64,000 nucleotides of DNA from Solihabitans fulvus (GTDB taxonomy: Bacteria > Actinomycetota > Actinomycetes > Mycobacteriales > Pseudonocardiaceae). Every line of letters begins with the position of its first letter. The first letter of the stretch is position 1. The translations under genes were made by a program, and so were the position numbers. Shown piece by piece: positions 17,761 through 26,509 of the stretch. The stretch covers positions 248,001 to 312,000 of the forward strand of contig NZ_VUOB01000022.1 in the NCBI RefSeq assembly GCF_008386585.1, read 5' to 3'. The notes beneath the pieces are model-generated. The model saw only the letters and a list, made by a program, of their open reading frames with translations. It had not been told where the DNA came from and ran no database searches.

Positions 17761-19192
17761 AGTGCTGCGTCCCCAGCGCTTCGAGGAACGACCGCGCCCA
17801 GCGGTCGACATCGTGGGTGAGCACTTGGCGCCGCAAAGCGCGCATCCTACGACGACCCTCGGCCGGATCAACGGTGAGGGCCGCGTGCAGAGCGTTCTTG
17901 ACCCCGTCCAGGTCGTGCGGGTTGACCAGGAAGCTGCTGGTGAGTTCGGCGGCGGCCCCGGCGAACTCACTGAGCACGAGCGCGCCGCCAAGGTCATAAC
18001 GGCAGGCCACGTACTCCTTGCACACCAGGTTCATACCATCCCGAACCGGCGTAACCACCATTACGTCCGCCGCGCTCATGAACGCGACGAGTTCCTTTCG
18101 ATCCACCGACTGGTGGAGGTAGTGCACGACCGGGTGACCCACCCTCGCGAACTCGCCGTTGATTCGGCTCACCACCTGCTCGATGTCCCCGCGCATCTGG
18201 CGGTAGTGCTCGACGCGTTCGCGGCTCGGCGTGGCCAGCTGGACCATCACCACGTCGTCCGGGTTGACCCTGCCGTCCTCCAACAGCTCGTGCAGGGCGC
18301 GCAACCGCAGGTCGATGCCCTTGGTGTAGTCGAGCCGGTCGACGCCGAGCAGCACCTTGCGCGGGTTGCCGAGCTCGGAGCGGATCTCCTTGGCGCGCTG
18401 CTGGACCTCCTTGGACCGCGCCATGGCGTCCAGCCCGGCGGAGTCGATCGAGATCGGGAACGCGCCAACCCGGACAGTTCGGTCACCCACCTGGACAACA
18501 CCCGGACGTGTGCGCACGCCGACCGCGCCCCGGCTCGGTTCGAGGCCGACCAGCCGGCGCGCCAGCCAGAGGAAGTTCTGCGCGCCGCCCGGCCGGTGGA
18601 AGCCGATCAGGTCGGCGCCGAGCAGGCCGCGCACGATCTCGGTCCGCCACGGCAGCTGCATGAACAGCTCGGTCGGCGGGAACGGGATGTGCAGGAAGAA
18701 GCCGATGCGCAGGTCGGGCCGCTGCTCGCGGAGCATCGCCGGCACCAGCTGGAGCTGGTAGTCCTGCACCCAGATGGTGGCGCCCTCGGCGGCGATCTTG
18801 GCGCACGCGTCCGCGAACCTGCGGTTGACCCGCACGTAGGACTCCCACCAGGCGCGGTCGAACACCGGCGGCGCGACCACGTCGTGGTAGAGCGGCCACA
18901 GCGTGGCGTTGGAGAAGCCCTCGTAGTAGTCGCGCACCTCGTCGGCGGACAGCGTCACCGGGTACAGCCGCAGGCCCTCGTCCTCGAACTCCTCGGCGAC
19001 GGCGTCGGCGACACCAGGCCAACCGACCCAGGCTCCGCTGTGCGACCGCAGGAACGGTTCGAGGGCGCTGACCAGGCCTCCGGGGCTGTGCTTCCACCGT
19101 TCGGTGCCGTCGGGCAGGCGCTCCAGGTCGACGGGCAGGCGGTTCGCGACGACGATGAACTCCGCGCCTGCATCACCTGCGTTGCTGTTCAC
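17753..19192 (-). CDS. otsA: Alpha,alpha-trehalose-phosphate synthase (UDP/ADP-glucose-forming)
   Basis: GT20 enzyme that joins a nucleotide-activated glucose to glucose-6-P. Motifs include [55 protein letters not shown] and [12 protein letters not shown]. The GTG at 19192 is preferred because an AAGGAGG element lies about 10 nt upstream, giving 479 residues, a normal OtsA length. An in-frame ATG at 19276 would add a Thr/Pro-rich extension translated from a tandem repeat. It acts ahead of the OtsB-GH15 protein encoded next. Confidence 0.94.
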   Translation of the reverse strand: MNSNAGDAGAEFIVVANRLPVDLERLPDGTERWKHSPGGLVSALEPFLRSHSGAWVGWPGVADAVAEEFEDEGLRLYPVTLSADEVRDYYEGFSNATLWPLYHDVVAPPVFDRAWWESYVRVNRRFADACAKIAAEGATIWVQDYQLQLVPAMLREQRPDLRIGFFLHIPFPPTELFMQLPWRTEIVRGLLGADLIGFHRPGGAQNFLWLARRLVGLEPSRGAVGVRTRPGVVQVGDRTVRVGAFPISIDSAGLDAMARSKEVQQRAKEIRSELGNPRKVLLGVDRLDYTKGIDLRLRALHELLEDGRVNPDDVVMVQLATPSRERVEHYRQMRGDIEQVVSRINGEFARVGHPVVHYLHQSVDRKELVAFMSAADVMVVTPVRDGMNLVCKEYVACRYDLGGALVLSEFAGAAAELTSSFLVNPHDLDGVKNALHAALTVDPAEGRRRMRALRRQVLTHDVDRWARSFLEALGTQHLN

Positions 19193-19209
19193 CGGGGACG
19201 CGCCTCCTT

Positions 19210-19252
19210 GTGGTGTCACTGGGGGTGGTGTCGCTGGGGTGGTATCACTGGG
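19210..19252. repeat. Three tandem 14-15 bp repeats before otsA
   Basis: Units GTGGTGTCACTGGGG (19210-19224), GTGGTGTCGCTGGG (19225-19238) and GTGGTATCACTGGG (19239-19252) lie directly upstream of the otsA ribosome-binding site. They are in frame with otsA and could encode a DTTP-like repeat if an upstream start is used. Otherwise they sit in the 5' leader. Confidence 0.6.
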
Positions 19253-19352
19253 GCCCACGTGCTCACGAGCTGTCATCGAGGCTAGTGGGAGCCGTCGACG
19301 CGGGTCATTCGTCGTTGTTCCGGTCACATGAAGTGCACCCGTCCCGACCAAC

Positions 19353-20795
19353 TCATTCCAGGCGGCGTCGCGCGGGGCGGAGCGGGCCGAGCAGCCTCGG
19401 CCCGGCCAGCTTCCGTTCGAGGCGGCTCAGGCCGCTGCGCACCGGCTGCGCCAGGAACTCGCCGAGCACCACCCCGCCGGCCAGCGCCAACCCGATGCCG
19501 ACGGCGAGCACCAGGGTGGACAGCCCGGCGGCGTCCCGTTCGGCGGTGAGCTGGTAGAGCGCCCGGTAGGTGGTCAGGCCGGGCAGCAGCGGCGTCATCC
19601 CGGAGACGGCGACGACCAGCGGCGGGATCCGCAACCGACGGGACATCAGCGCGCCGCCGAAGCCGACGATCACCGCGGCGACGGCGGAGCTGGTCACCAT
19701 GTCCGAGCCGACCAGGTAGAGCAGTCCGTAGCTGGCCATGCCGACCGCCCCGGCGACGGCGGCGACGACCAGCGCCTTCGGCCTGGCGTAGCTGGCCAGC
19801 GCGAAGCAGGCCGCGGTGGCCGCCGCCGCGAGCACCTGCACCGGCAGGTCGCTGATCAGCGGCGGCAGCGGCTCCGTGATCGAGGTCCGCAGCCCCAGCC
19901 GCACCCCGGTGTGCAGAGTGAGGGCGACGCCGGCGATCAGCCCCGCCGTCATCAGGGCGATCTCCATGGTCCGGCCGGCGGCCGTCACGTTGTAGCCGGT
20001 TATCGCGTCCTGCACGGTGCTGACCAGCGACAACCCCGACAGCAGCACGACGATCCCGGCCGCGACCACCAGCGACGGCCGGACGCCGGGCAGCAGCCCG
20101 GACGCGAACACGCCGAGCGCCGCGGCCGTGGCCAGCACCCCGCCGACGACCTGCTGGAAGAAGAACGGCAGCGCGCGCCGGTTGAGCAGCCTGCCGACCC
20201 GGTCGATCACGGCGGTGATCGCCGCGGCGGTCACCGCGAGCAGCGCGTCGCCGCCGAGCAGCACGGCGACGGCGGCGGCCATGCCGGCCCAGGCCAGGGT
20301 CGACAGCCAGCGCGGGTAGGGGTGCGGGGCGCTGGTGATCCGGCCGAGCTCGGCGCACGCGTCGTCGGCGGCGATCGTGCCGGCGGTGATGGCGCGGACC
20401 AGCCCGTCGACGGCGGCGAGCCGGGTGTAGTCGAGGCCGCGCGAGCGGACCACGCGCAGCGCGGTGACCGGCGCCTTGTCGGTGCCCCGGTGGCAGCACA
20501 CGGAGATGGAGGTGTAGATCACATCCACTTCGGTGTGTGGCAGGCCGTAAGCGGCGGTGATCGCCAACATCGTCGCGGTGACGTCCGCCGCGCCCGCGCC
20601 GCTGGCCGACTGCGCCTCGCCGACCCGGAGGGCCAGTTGCAGCACGAGGTGCACCGTGGAGTCCTCGGGCAGCGCGGGTCCCTCCACGGCACTGGCGGAA
20701 ATGCCCTGCTCAGCGGGGGGCAGGCTGGCCGCGCGCTGCCTCCACCTGCCCTGGCGCCCGAACCGCACGTGCGGTACCTCCTCGTTCGTTTCCAT
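19353..20795 (-). CDS. thrE: Threonine/serine exporter, ThrE family
   Basis: A 480-residue fused ThrE protein. The N-terminal cytoplasmic DUF1212-type part contains [27 protein letters not shown] and [16 protein letters not shown]. It is followed by about ten membrane helices, including the DUF3815-type C-terminal half with [20 protein letters not shown]. Corynebacterium ThrE exports L-threonine and L-serine by proton motive force. The ATG at 20795 ([12 protein letters not shown]) is chosen because upstream in-frame codons are in an unrelated basic stretch. It is a single gene behind otsA on the same strand. Confidence 0.88.
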   Translation of the reverse strand: METNEEVPHVRFGRQGRWRQRAASLPPAEQGISASAVEGPALPEDSTVHLVLQLALRVGEAQSASGAGAADVTATMLAITAAYGLPHTEVDVIYTSISVCCHRGTDKAPVTALRVVRSRGLDYTRLAAVDGLVRAITAGTIAADDACAELGRITSAPHPYPRWLSTLAWAGMAAAVAVLLGGDALLAVTAAAITAVIDRVGRLLNRRALPFFFQQVVGGVLATAAALGVFASGLLPGVRPSLVVAAGIVVLLSGLSLVSTVQDAITGYNVTAAGRTMEIALMTAGLIAGVALTLHTGVRLGLRTSITEPLPPLISDLPVQVLAAAATAACFALASYARPKALVVAAVAGAVGMASYGLLYLVGSDMVTSSAVAAVIVGFGGALMSRRLRIPPLVVAVSGMTPLLPGLTTYRALYQLTAERDAAGLSTLVLAVGIGLALAGGVVLGEFLAQPVRSGLSRLERKLAGPRLLGPLRPARRRLE

Positions 20796-21073
20796 GATCC
20801 CGTTCGAGGAGTGGCCGCCTGGGCACGTCGCCAAATGTGGCGTCGAACACCCTCGCCCGAGGTAGCCCGACCAGGCGACGCGTCTCACTGTGTGTTGTCG
20901 TCCCTCTGTTGCCTGGTCAAGGGCATTGTGCAGGGCTTTCCGTCCGACGCTCGGCCACTCGGCCGGTGCGCGCCCGTCCGGTCGGACCAACGCGCGCACA
21001 CCCTGAGCAGACCGTTCGCCGCAGGTGGCACGCCGTGCGGGCGCTTACGATGTGCGAGGCCCTCGCGGCCGAT

Positions 21074-21149
21074 GCCGGTGTAGCTCAATTGGCAGAGCAC
21101 TCGCCTTGTAAGCGAAAGGTTAGGGGTTCGATTCCCCTCACCGGCTCCA
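21074..21149 (+). tRNA. tRNA-Thr (anticodon UGU)
   Basis: Cloverleaf drawn by hand. Acceptor GCCGGTG pairs with CACCGGC. The D-arm is GCTC-AATTGGCA-GAGC. The anticodon loop CTTGTAA gives anticodon TGT. The T-arm is AGGGG-TTCGATT-CCCCT. A genomic CCA end follows the discriminator T (21147-21149). The anticodon stem has one C-A mismatch at its outer pair. It reads ACA codons, rare in this GC-rich genome. No integrated element is evident at its 3' end. Confidence 0.93.
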
Positions 21150-21189
21150 CACGCGCTCGTTCGTCGCTCCGACTCGCTACGGTCTGGCC

Positions 21190-21945
21190 ATGATCCGCTC
21201 CAGTACCGGCGCCCTGGCCATCGCCCTGTGCGCGGCGGCGGTCGCGCTGAGCGGTTGCGCCACGACGGTGGCCGGCGTCGCCTCCGCACCCGTCGGCGTC
21301 GGGCGGGTCTCGTCGAGCGCCACCGGCTCGGTTCCCACCGGCTCGGTTCCCACCGGCTCGGCGACCCCCGCCGCCGGGTCCACGACGAAGTGCACCTACC
21401 GCCCGGATCCCACCAGCGCGGCGCGCGATGTCGGGATGCCGGCCCCGGACGCGCCCAAGTCCGGGACGGCGACGGTGCGGCTCGCCACGAACCAGGGCGA
21501 GATCGTGCTGGCCCTCGACCAGGCCAACGCGCCGTGCGCGGTGCACAGCCTGGTGTTCCTGGCCACGTCGAAGTTCTACGACGGCACGCCCTGCCACCGG
21601 TTGACCACGGCCGCGCAGCTCGGCGTGCTCCAGTGCGGTGATCCGTCCGGTGTCGGCACCGGCACGCCCGGCTACGCCTTCGACGACGAGCTGACCGGCA
21701 AGGAAATCTACGGCCGGGGCGTGGTGGCCATGGCGAACTCCGGGCCCGGCACCAACGGCAGCCAGTTCTTCATCGTGCACAGCCACGCGGAGATCCCGCC
21801 GTCCTACACCGTGCTCGGCACGGTCAGCTCGGGCCTCGACGTGCTCGACAAGATCGTGCAGGGCGGTGTCGTGCCGGGCGACCAGGGCGCCGGCGACGGC
21901 AAGCCGGTCCTGCCGGTCACCATCACGCAGGCGACCGTCAGCTAA
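21190..21945 (+). CDS. Secreted lipoprotein peptidyl-prolyl isomerase (cyclophilin type)
   Basis: Helps protein folding outside the membrane by cis-trans isomerisation at proline. It has a signal peptide with lipobox (ALSGCATT), then a Ser/Thr/Gly linker with two copies of GSVPTGS. The cyclophilin fold starts near residue 90 (VRLATNQGEIVLALDQANAPCAVHSLVFLA). It continues with FYDGTPCHRL and GVVAMANSGPGTNGSQFFI, the family signature. The usual FARV/IPGFxxQ segment is divergent (AAQLGVLQCGDP). 251 residues, 41 bp after the tRNA gene, convergent with a TetR gene 7 bp downstream. Confidence 0.92.
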   Translation: MIRSSTGALAIALCAAAVALSGCATTVAGVASAPVGVGRVSSSATGSVPTGSVPTGSATPAAGSTTKCTYRPDPTSAARDVGMPAPDAPKSGTATVRLATNQGEIVLALDQANAPCAVHSLVFLATSKFYDGTPCHRLTTAAQLGVLQCGDPSGVGTGTPGYAFDDELTGKEIYGRGVVAMANSGPGTNGSQFFIVHSHAEIPPSYTVLGTVSSGLDVLDKIVQGGVVPGDQGAGDGKPVLPVTITQATVS

Positions 21946-21952
21946 GGCGTGC

Positions 21953-22483
21953 CTAGATGGTCGCCATCGCGGTGGCGACGCCGGAGCGGACCGCCGTGAC
22001 GTCGTTCAGCATGCCGCTGACCGCGATGCCGTCGCGCATGACGAGCAGGAACTCGGCGGTGGGGGCGGCCTCGACGCGGCCGGCCTCCGTCAGCAGGGTC
22101 CCCATGAAGTCGCGGAACCAGGCGCGGTAGTCGTCCACGATTCCGCGGACCGGGTGGGTCGGATCGGCGAACTCGGTGGCGGCGTTCAGGAACGGGCAGC
22201 CGCGGAAGCCCGGACCGCAGCTCGCCGTGCCGAGCATGTCGAAGATCGCCCCGATGCGCTCGGTCCCGGATCCCTCGATGGCCTCGAACACCACGCGCTG
22301 CCGCCCGTACTCCTCGGTCAGGTAGGCGATGACGAGGTCGTCCTTGGCCTTGAAGTGGTGGTAGAAGGTCGCTTTCGCCACGCCGGCCTCGGCGATGATC
22401 CGGTCGATGCCCACCGTGTGGATGCCCTCGGCGTAGAAGAGCCGGGAGGCGGTGTCCAGTAGTCGGCGACGGGCTTCACTCAC
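21953..22483 (-). CDS. TetR-family regulator, likely repressor of ohr
   Basis: A 176-residue protein with the TetR helix-turn-helix at the N-terminus (AEGIHTVGIDRIIAEAGVAKATFYHHFKAKDDL). The C-terminal sensing half holds two cysteines in close spacing (TASCGPGFRGCPFLNA), suited to redox or metal sensing. GTG start. It is divergent from ohr across a 73-bp gap with two copies of one palindromic operator, so it probably represses both genes. Ohr is more often controlled by a MarR-type OhrR, which makes this pairing of interest. Confidence 0.9.
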   Translation of the reverse strand: MSEARRRLLDTASRLFYAEGIHTVGIDRIIAEAGVAKATFYHHFKAKDDLVIAYLTEEYGRQRVVFEAIEGSGTERIGAIFDMLGTASCGPGFRGCPFLNAATEFADPTHPVRGIVDDYRAWFRDFMGTLLTEAGRVEAAPTAEFLLVMRDGIAVSGMLNDVTAVRSGVATAMATI

Positions 22484-22487
22484 GCCC

Positions 22488-22545
22488 TTGACACTACCAG
22501 ACAGGTCTGTCTATGGTTAGGCAGTCCGAACAGACAGGTCTGTAT
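22488..22545 (+). promoter_or_regulatory. ohr promoter with two TetR-type operators
   Basis: TTGACA (22488-22493) and a -10-like CTATGG/TATGGT (22511-22518) form a promoter towards ohr. Operator 1 is AGACAG-GT-CTGTCT (22499-22512), with perfect arms, inside the promoter spacer. Operator 2 is AGACAG-GT-CTGTAT (22532-22545), 33 bp away, about three helical turns. Binding of the divergent TetR protein here would block ohr transcription and probably its own. Confidence 0.75.
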
Positions 22546-22556
22546 AGGGAGTCATC

Positions 22557-22970
22557 GTGAGCGCCATCTACACCGCCATCGCCACCTCGTCCGGCCGCGA
22601 CGGCCGCTCGGTCAGCAACGACGGCACGCTCGACCTGACGCTGGCCCGCCCCACCGAGCTGGGCGGCGACGGCAACGGCACCAACCCCGAGCAGCTCTTC
22701 GCGGCCGGCTACTCCGCCTGCTTCGCCAGTGCCATGCAGCTCGTCGCGTCGCGACAGAAGGTCGACGCCTCGGACGCCGCAGTGACCGCCGAGGTCGGCC
22801 TGAACGCGCTCGAGGGCGGCGCCTTCGGCCTGTCCGTGGTGCTCCGCGTCGAGCTGCCGGAGCACCTGCACGGTGAGGCCGGCCAGAAGCTGGTCGAGGC
22901 CACCCACCAGGTGTGCCCGTACTCCAACGCCACCAAGGGCAACATCCCCGTCGAGATCGTCGTCGAGTAA
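22557..22970 (+). CDS. ohr: Organic hydroperoxide resistance protein
   Basis: OsmC/Ohr-fold peroxidase that reduces organic hydroperoxides with a cysteine pair. The 137-residue length is typical. The two catalytic cysteines are in YSACFASAMQ and VCPYSNATKGN, matching Ohr rather than OsmC spacing, and the conserved N-terminal arginine of the active site fits the segment LARPTELGG. GTG start after AGGGAG. It is probably controlled by the divergent TetR gene through the two operators in the gap. A strong hairpin lies downstream. Confidence 0.93.
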   Translation: MSAIYTAIATSSGRDGRSVSNDGTLDLTLARPTELGGDGNGTNPEQLFAAGYSACFASAMQLVASRQKVDASDAAVTAEVGLNALEGGAFGLSVVLRVELPEHLHGEAGQKLVEATHQVCPYSNATKGNIPVEIVVE

Positions 22971-23013
22971 CGATCGCCGAGCCTGGGCAGCACCCTCGCC
23001 CTCGCACCCCGCC

Positions 23014-23047
23014 CCTGCCCCCGCGCCTGTCGAGGCGCGGGGGCAGG
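23014..23047 (+). terminator. GC-rich hairpin after ohr
   Basis: A perfect 14-bp stem (CCTGCCCCCGCGCC / GGCGCGGGGGCAGG) with a 6-nt loop, 43 bp after the ohr stop and before the aldo/keto reductase gene. There is no T-run, as is usual for actinobacterial terminators. Confidence 0.7.
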
Positions 23048-23120
23048 CTCGGTTGGCACGCGCGTGGTGAGATGGTTGTTGTTCAAGCCATCCGCCGCCC
23101 CGAGCAAGATCAGGAGCGTC

Positions 23121-24143
23121 ATGCCCCACCTCGCCGACGAGTCGCGCTACGACCGGATGACCTACCGCCGTTCGGGTCGCAGCGGGCTGAAGCTGCCCGC
23201 GATCTCCCTTGGCCTGTGGCACAACTTCGGCAACGACACGCCGTTCGAGACCGGGCAGGCCATCGTCCGCCGCGCCTTCGACCTCGGCGTCACGCACTTC
23301 GACCTGGCCAACAACTACGGCCCGCCCTACGGCTCCGCCGAGCGGAACTTCGGCAGGATGCTGGCCGAGGACCTGCGCCCGTATCGGGACGAGCTGGTGA
23401 TCTCCACCAAGGCCGGCTACGACATGTGGCCCGGCCCGTACGGCGAGTGGGGCTCCCGCAAGTACCTGCTGTCCTCGCTCGACCAGTCGCTCGGCCGGCT
23501 TGGCCTGGACTACGTCGACATCTTCTACTCGCACCGGTTCGATCCGGAGACCCCGCTGGAGGAGACCGTCGGGGCGCTGGTCTCGGCCGTCACCCAGGGC
23601 AAGGCGCTCTACGTCGGCATCTCCTCCTACTCGCCGGCCAAGACCCGCGAGGCCGCCGAACTGCTGCGGCAGGCGGGCGTCCCGCTGCTGATCCACCAGC
23701 CGTCGTACTCGATGCTCAACCGCTGGATCGAGCCGGAACTGCTCGACACCCTCGCCGAGGTCGGCGCCGGCTGCATCGCGTTCTCCCCGCTCGGCCAGGG
23801 CATGCTGACCGACCGCTACCTCAACGGCGTGCCGGCGGGATCGCGGGCCAGCCAGGGCAAGTCGCTGTCCACCGACCTGCTCAGCGAGGAGAACCTGGCC
23901 AGGGTGCGGGCGCTCAACGAGATCGCGCAGCGGCGCGGCCAGTCGCTCGCGCAGCTCGCGCTGTCCTGGACGCTGCGCGACGAGCGGGTCACCTCGGCGC
24001 TCATCGGGGCCAGCTCGGTGCGCCAGCTGGAGCAGAACCTCGCCGCGCTTGGCGCGGAACCCCTCAGCGCGGAGGAGCTGACCGAGATCGACCGGCATGC
24101 GGTGGAGTCCGGCATCGACCTGTGGGCCGGCTCGCGTAGCTGA
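23121..24143 (+). CDS. Aldo/keto reductase (L-glyceraldehyde 3-phosphate reductase type)
   Basis: NADPH-dependent oxidoreductase of 340 residues. The start ATG has an AGGAG site. The opening ESRYDRMTYRRSGRSGLKLPAISLGLWHNFGND and THFDLANNYGPPYGSAERNFG are close to the YghZ/Gpr group that reduces L-glyceraldehyde 3-phosphate and other aldehydes. Catalytic Asp and Tyr (FDLANNYG), Lys (STKAGYDMW) and His (FYSHRFDP) are all present. The cofactor-binding end VTSALIGASSVRQLEQN is intact. Transcribed alone between two hairpins. Confidence 0.92.
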   Translation: MPHLADESRYDRMTYRRSGRSGLKLPAISLGLWHNFGNDTPFETGQAIVRRAFDLGVTHFDLANNYGPPYGSAERNFGRMLAEDLRPYRDELVISTKAGYDMWPGPYGEWGSRKYLLSSLDQSLGRLGLDYVDIFYSHRFDPETPLEETVGALVSAVTQGKALYVGISSYSPAKTREAAELLRQAGVPLLIHQPSYSMLNRWIEPELLDTLAEVGAGCIAFSPLGQGMLTDRYLNGVPAGSRASQGKSLSTDLLSEENLARVRALNEIAQRRGQSLAQLALSWTLRDERVTSALIGASSVRQLEQNLAALGAEPLSAEELTEIDRHAVESGIDLWAGSRS

Positions 24144-24163
24144 CCGGCGGCGCGATTCCCTCG

Positions 24164-24220
24164 GTTGTGGACAGCCCGCCTGCGGGTTGGTGGCCGGCCC
24201 GCAGGCGAGTTGTCCACAAC
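24164..24220. terminator. Long inverted repeat with DnaA-box-like ends
   Basis: Arms of 23 nt (24164-24186 and 24198-24220) pair with two mismatches around an 11-nt loop, 20 bp after the reductase stop. The arm ends read GTTGTGGACA and TGTCCACAAC, which match the actinobacterial DnaA box TTGTCCACA. A further CTGTCCACA follows at about 24229-24237. The simplest reading is a terminator; see the findings for the alternative. Confidence 0.6.
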
Positions 24221-24343
24221 CTGCTGTTCTGTCCACAGGCGACCGCCGTTGGACGGCTCCGGTCGGGAGGCGCCGATAGACTGGCCAGGGGCCGTCCCCC
24301 GAGGTGGGTGGGGGTGTCTTCACAGGTGGGTGGGGTCGTTGCC

Positions 24344-25508
24344 TCACGAGAAATGCCCGCGACGCGCGGCCCCAGATAGGGCTTGACGGGGAAATGGTCG
24401 CGGGTGACCTCGGTGGCCAGGGCGTCGGACAGGGCGAGGACCTCGCGGCGGATGGCGGCGGGGTTCAGCGTCAGGTAGTGGCCGTGCAGGGGCGGCCTTG
24501 TCGGCGACGTCGACGGCGGTGTGGGCGCAGACCCGTTCGAACGGAGTTCGGGCGGTGTCGTATTTCTGGGTCACGTTCGCGCCGTGGCGGGTCTTGGCGA
24601 CCAGTTTCTGTTGCGGGGTGAAGAAGTTGATGTGGTCGCGGAGCAGGGCGTAGGTGCCGTTGAGGACGTCGGGCATGGAGGTCGCCGCTGTAGCGGTGAT
24701 ACCCGACCGCGCGGCGGACTACCGACCAGTTCTTCTGCTCGACGTGGCAGCCGTCGTTGCTGTTGCCCGGTCGGGACCGGGTGAAGGTGATCTCCTGGTC
24801 CTGGCAGTAGTCGAGCAGGTGGTGGTTGATGAACTCGGTGCCGTTGTCGGAGTCGATGCCCAGGATCGGGAACGGGAACCCCGCGGTGATGTTCTTGAGC
24901 GCGGCCAGGACCCACTTTTGGGCCTTGTTGCGGACGGCGCGGACCTGGGGTCCAGCCGGTGGCGATGTCGGTGACGGTCAGGGTGCAGGCGAACTCGCCG
25001 GCGGGGTCGCCGCCCTCGTGACAGACCAGGTCGATCTCCACGAACCCCGGCCTGGCGTCGTCCCAGCCGGCCCAGGTCCGGATGGGGATCTGCGACTTGA
25101 GCAGCGACCCGGGTTTGGTCAGCGACCGGCCCCGGGTCTGCCAGCGGACGCGGTCGTCGGCCAGGCGGTGGTCGATGGTGGCCGCGGACATCCGTGCCAG
25201 CTGGTGGCGGGTCGCGTCGGTGATGTGGAGTTCTCCGCAGGCGGTGAGGCGGTCCACGATCTGGGGCAGGAACGGTGCGAGGCGCTTCCCGTCCGGCGCG
25301 TCCAGCATCGACCAGACCTTCCGCAGGGCCTCGATCACCTCGGGTCCGTAGACCGGGTCGCGGGGCTTCTGTTTCCTGGCACCAGATTTCGACGCCAGGG
25401 CTGTTCGGAGGGCTTTGCGGGCGTGGTCGCGGTGCCAGCCGGTCAGCGCGCACAGCTCGCCGAGGATCTTCGCTGTGTCGGTCTTGGATGCCGACCGGTG
25501 GCGGTGGG
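24344..25508 (-). pseudogene. Frameshifted rve/DDE-type transposase remnant
   Basis: Pieces of one integrase-core transposase are spread over three frames on the minus strand. The first piece runs from 25508 with ILGELCALTGWHRDHARKALR, LRKVWSMLDAPDGKRLAPFLP, ATIDHRLADDR and the first catalytic region GFVEIDLVCHEGGDP...TDIATGWT. The second frame carries a segment ending NGTEFINHHLLDYC. The third carries VLNGTYALLRDHINFF, KLVAKTRHGANVTQKYD and RTPFERV. A further shift gives LTLNPAAIRREVLAL. The N-terminus is missing at 25508, exactly where the TetR gene ends. It is not functional. Two copies of AGGTGGGTGGGG (24302-24313, 24324-24335) lie near its far end. Confidence 0.88.
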
Positions 25509-26114
25509 TCAGCGGCCGTAGCGGGACAGGCGCAGGCCGGACAGCAGTAGCTGGAGGCCGTGTTCGAAACGCGCGTCGGCGTCGGCGTGCAGCAGGTCGA
25601 GTCGCGCCTGCGCGGCCAGCGGGAAGCGCTCGGCTTGCTCGTCGGGCGGATCTTGGCGCGCCGCCTGCTCCTCGATCGCGAAGCCCTGCACGTAGGCGTA
25701 GATCGAGGTCACGCCCCTGGCCGCCTCGCGGGGGCTGAAGCCCGCGTCGCACAGGGTGCGCAGGGCCAGTTCCATCGGCCGGCCCGCGCACGCGTTGTCG
25801 AGGTAGCGGCCGGACAGCACGCGCGCGCCGTCCCGGTGTCGCAGCGTCGCGCGCCGCAGTCGCCGCGCGGTCTCCGCCGTCCACTCGACCCAGGACTCTC
25901 CGCGCAGCGGCAGTTCCAGCCCGGCGAGCGCGTCGGTGAAGATCGTCGCCGCCATCGCGTCCAGCAGCGCCCGCTTGTCCTTTACATGCCAGTAGAGGGC
26001 CGGCGCGCGGACGTTCAGCTCGGCGGCGATCCGGCGCAGGGTCAGGCCGTCGAGGCCGACCTCGCCGAGCAGCCGGAGGGCGGTGCGCACCACCGACTCG
26101 CGGTCCAGTCCCAT
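25509..26114 (-). CDS. TetR-family regulator (TetR C-terminal domain type)
   Basis: A 201-residue repressor. The N-terminal helix-turn-helix is ESVVRTALRLLGEVGLDGLTLRRIAAELNVRAPALYWHVKDKRALLDAMA. The YWHVKDKR-LLDAM wording is typical of the drug-responsive TetR subgroup. The remainder resembles the TetR_C ligand-binding domain (GFSPREAARGVTSIYAYVQGFAIEEQA). Its last codons abut a transposase remnant, so the original C-terminus may have been altered. Two perfect palindromes lie just upstream, but no target gene follows on the other strand. Confidence 0.9.
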   Translation of the reverse strand: MGLDRESVVRTALRLLGEVGLDGLTLRRIAAELNVRAPALYWHVKDKRALLDAMAATIFTDALAGLELPLRGESWVEWTAETARRLRRATLRHRDGARVLSGRYLDNACAGRPMELALRTLCDAGFSPREAARGVTSIYAYVQGFAIEEQAARQDPPDEQAERFPLAAQARLDLLHADADARFEHGLQLLLSGLRLSRYGR

Positions 26115-26135
26115 GCGCGACGGCTCTCCGATCCT

Positions 26136-26167
26136 TAACGACGTTAGGCAAAAGCTTAACGTCGTTA
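26136..26167. promoter_or_regulatory. Twin TetR operators
   Basis: TAACG-A-CGTTA (26136-26146) and TAACG-T-CGTTA (26157-26167) are two perfect palindromes whose centres are 21 bp apart, two helical turns. They start 22 bp upstream of the TetR ATG. A weak plus-strand promoter (TTAGGC, 16-bp spacer, TAGATT at 26166-26171) would read away from the TetR gene, but nothing recognisable is encoded there. Confidence 0.72.
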
Positions 26168-26289
26168 GATTATTTCGCGCACGGTGGTCTGATCGGGTGG
26201 AACAAGGGGCGGGCGCGTGTGACTGTTCGCACGCGTTCTGTTAGGTTGGACAAGCAAGTCAGGGAGCGACGAGGTCCACCAAGATCTGG

Positions 26290-26433
26290 TTAGCTGCCAA
26301 CTCCACCTGCGTTGATCAAGAGCAAGTCGGGGCTCACGCTCGGGTTGAGACCCGAACTGCTGTCGACCAAGCCGTTGGAGAGCGGCCCTGTTTCGTCCGT
26401 AATCGGGAACGGGCGAGACGGGGCCGCTGTCAT
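26290..26433 (-). CDS. Possible small protein downstream of the ADP-ribosylglycohydrolase gene
   Basis: A 47-codon frame starting MTAAPSRPFPITDET and ending NAGGVGS, in the 342-bp stretch (26168-26509) that otherwise contains no gene. The upstream GACGAG is only a weak ribosome-binding site, and a longer version from ATG at 26484 is possible. Codon choice is less GC-biased than in neighbouring genes, which argues against strong coding selection. No family is recognised. It could be a short peptide co-transcribed with the glycohydrolase or a chance frame. Confidence 0.25.
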   Translation of the reverse strand: MTAAPSRPFPITDETGPLSNGLVDSSSGLNPSVSPDLLLINAGGVGS

Positions 26434-26509
26434 GTTCTCGTCACGCTGAAGTCGTTGCGCGCCAACCATTTGCGCGCCGATCATCCCCGCCAGTCATTCC
26501 CGGTGGCGC

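Noticed and set aside
21074..21149. tRNA gene as attachment site of an integrated element
   Set aside because: No integrase gene and no second copy of the tRNA 3' end noticed downstream. The following cyclophilin gene looks like ordinary chromosome.
24164..24240. Replication origin, from the DnaA-box-like sequences
   Set aside because: No dnaA, dnaN or gyrB nearby, only three boxes, and they sit in a hairpin after a gene.
24571..26151. One 526-codon minus-strand frame spanning the TetR gene and the transposase remnant
   Set aside because: Its first 200 codons are a frame shadow of the TetR gene (Arg/Ala/Gly/Pro-rich, no family motif), and only the part below 25508 is transposase-like. It is not one protein.
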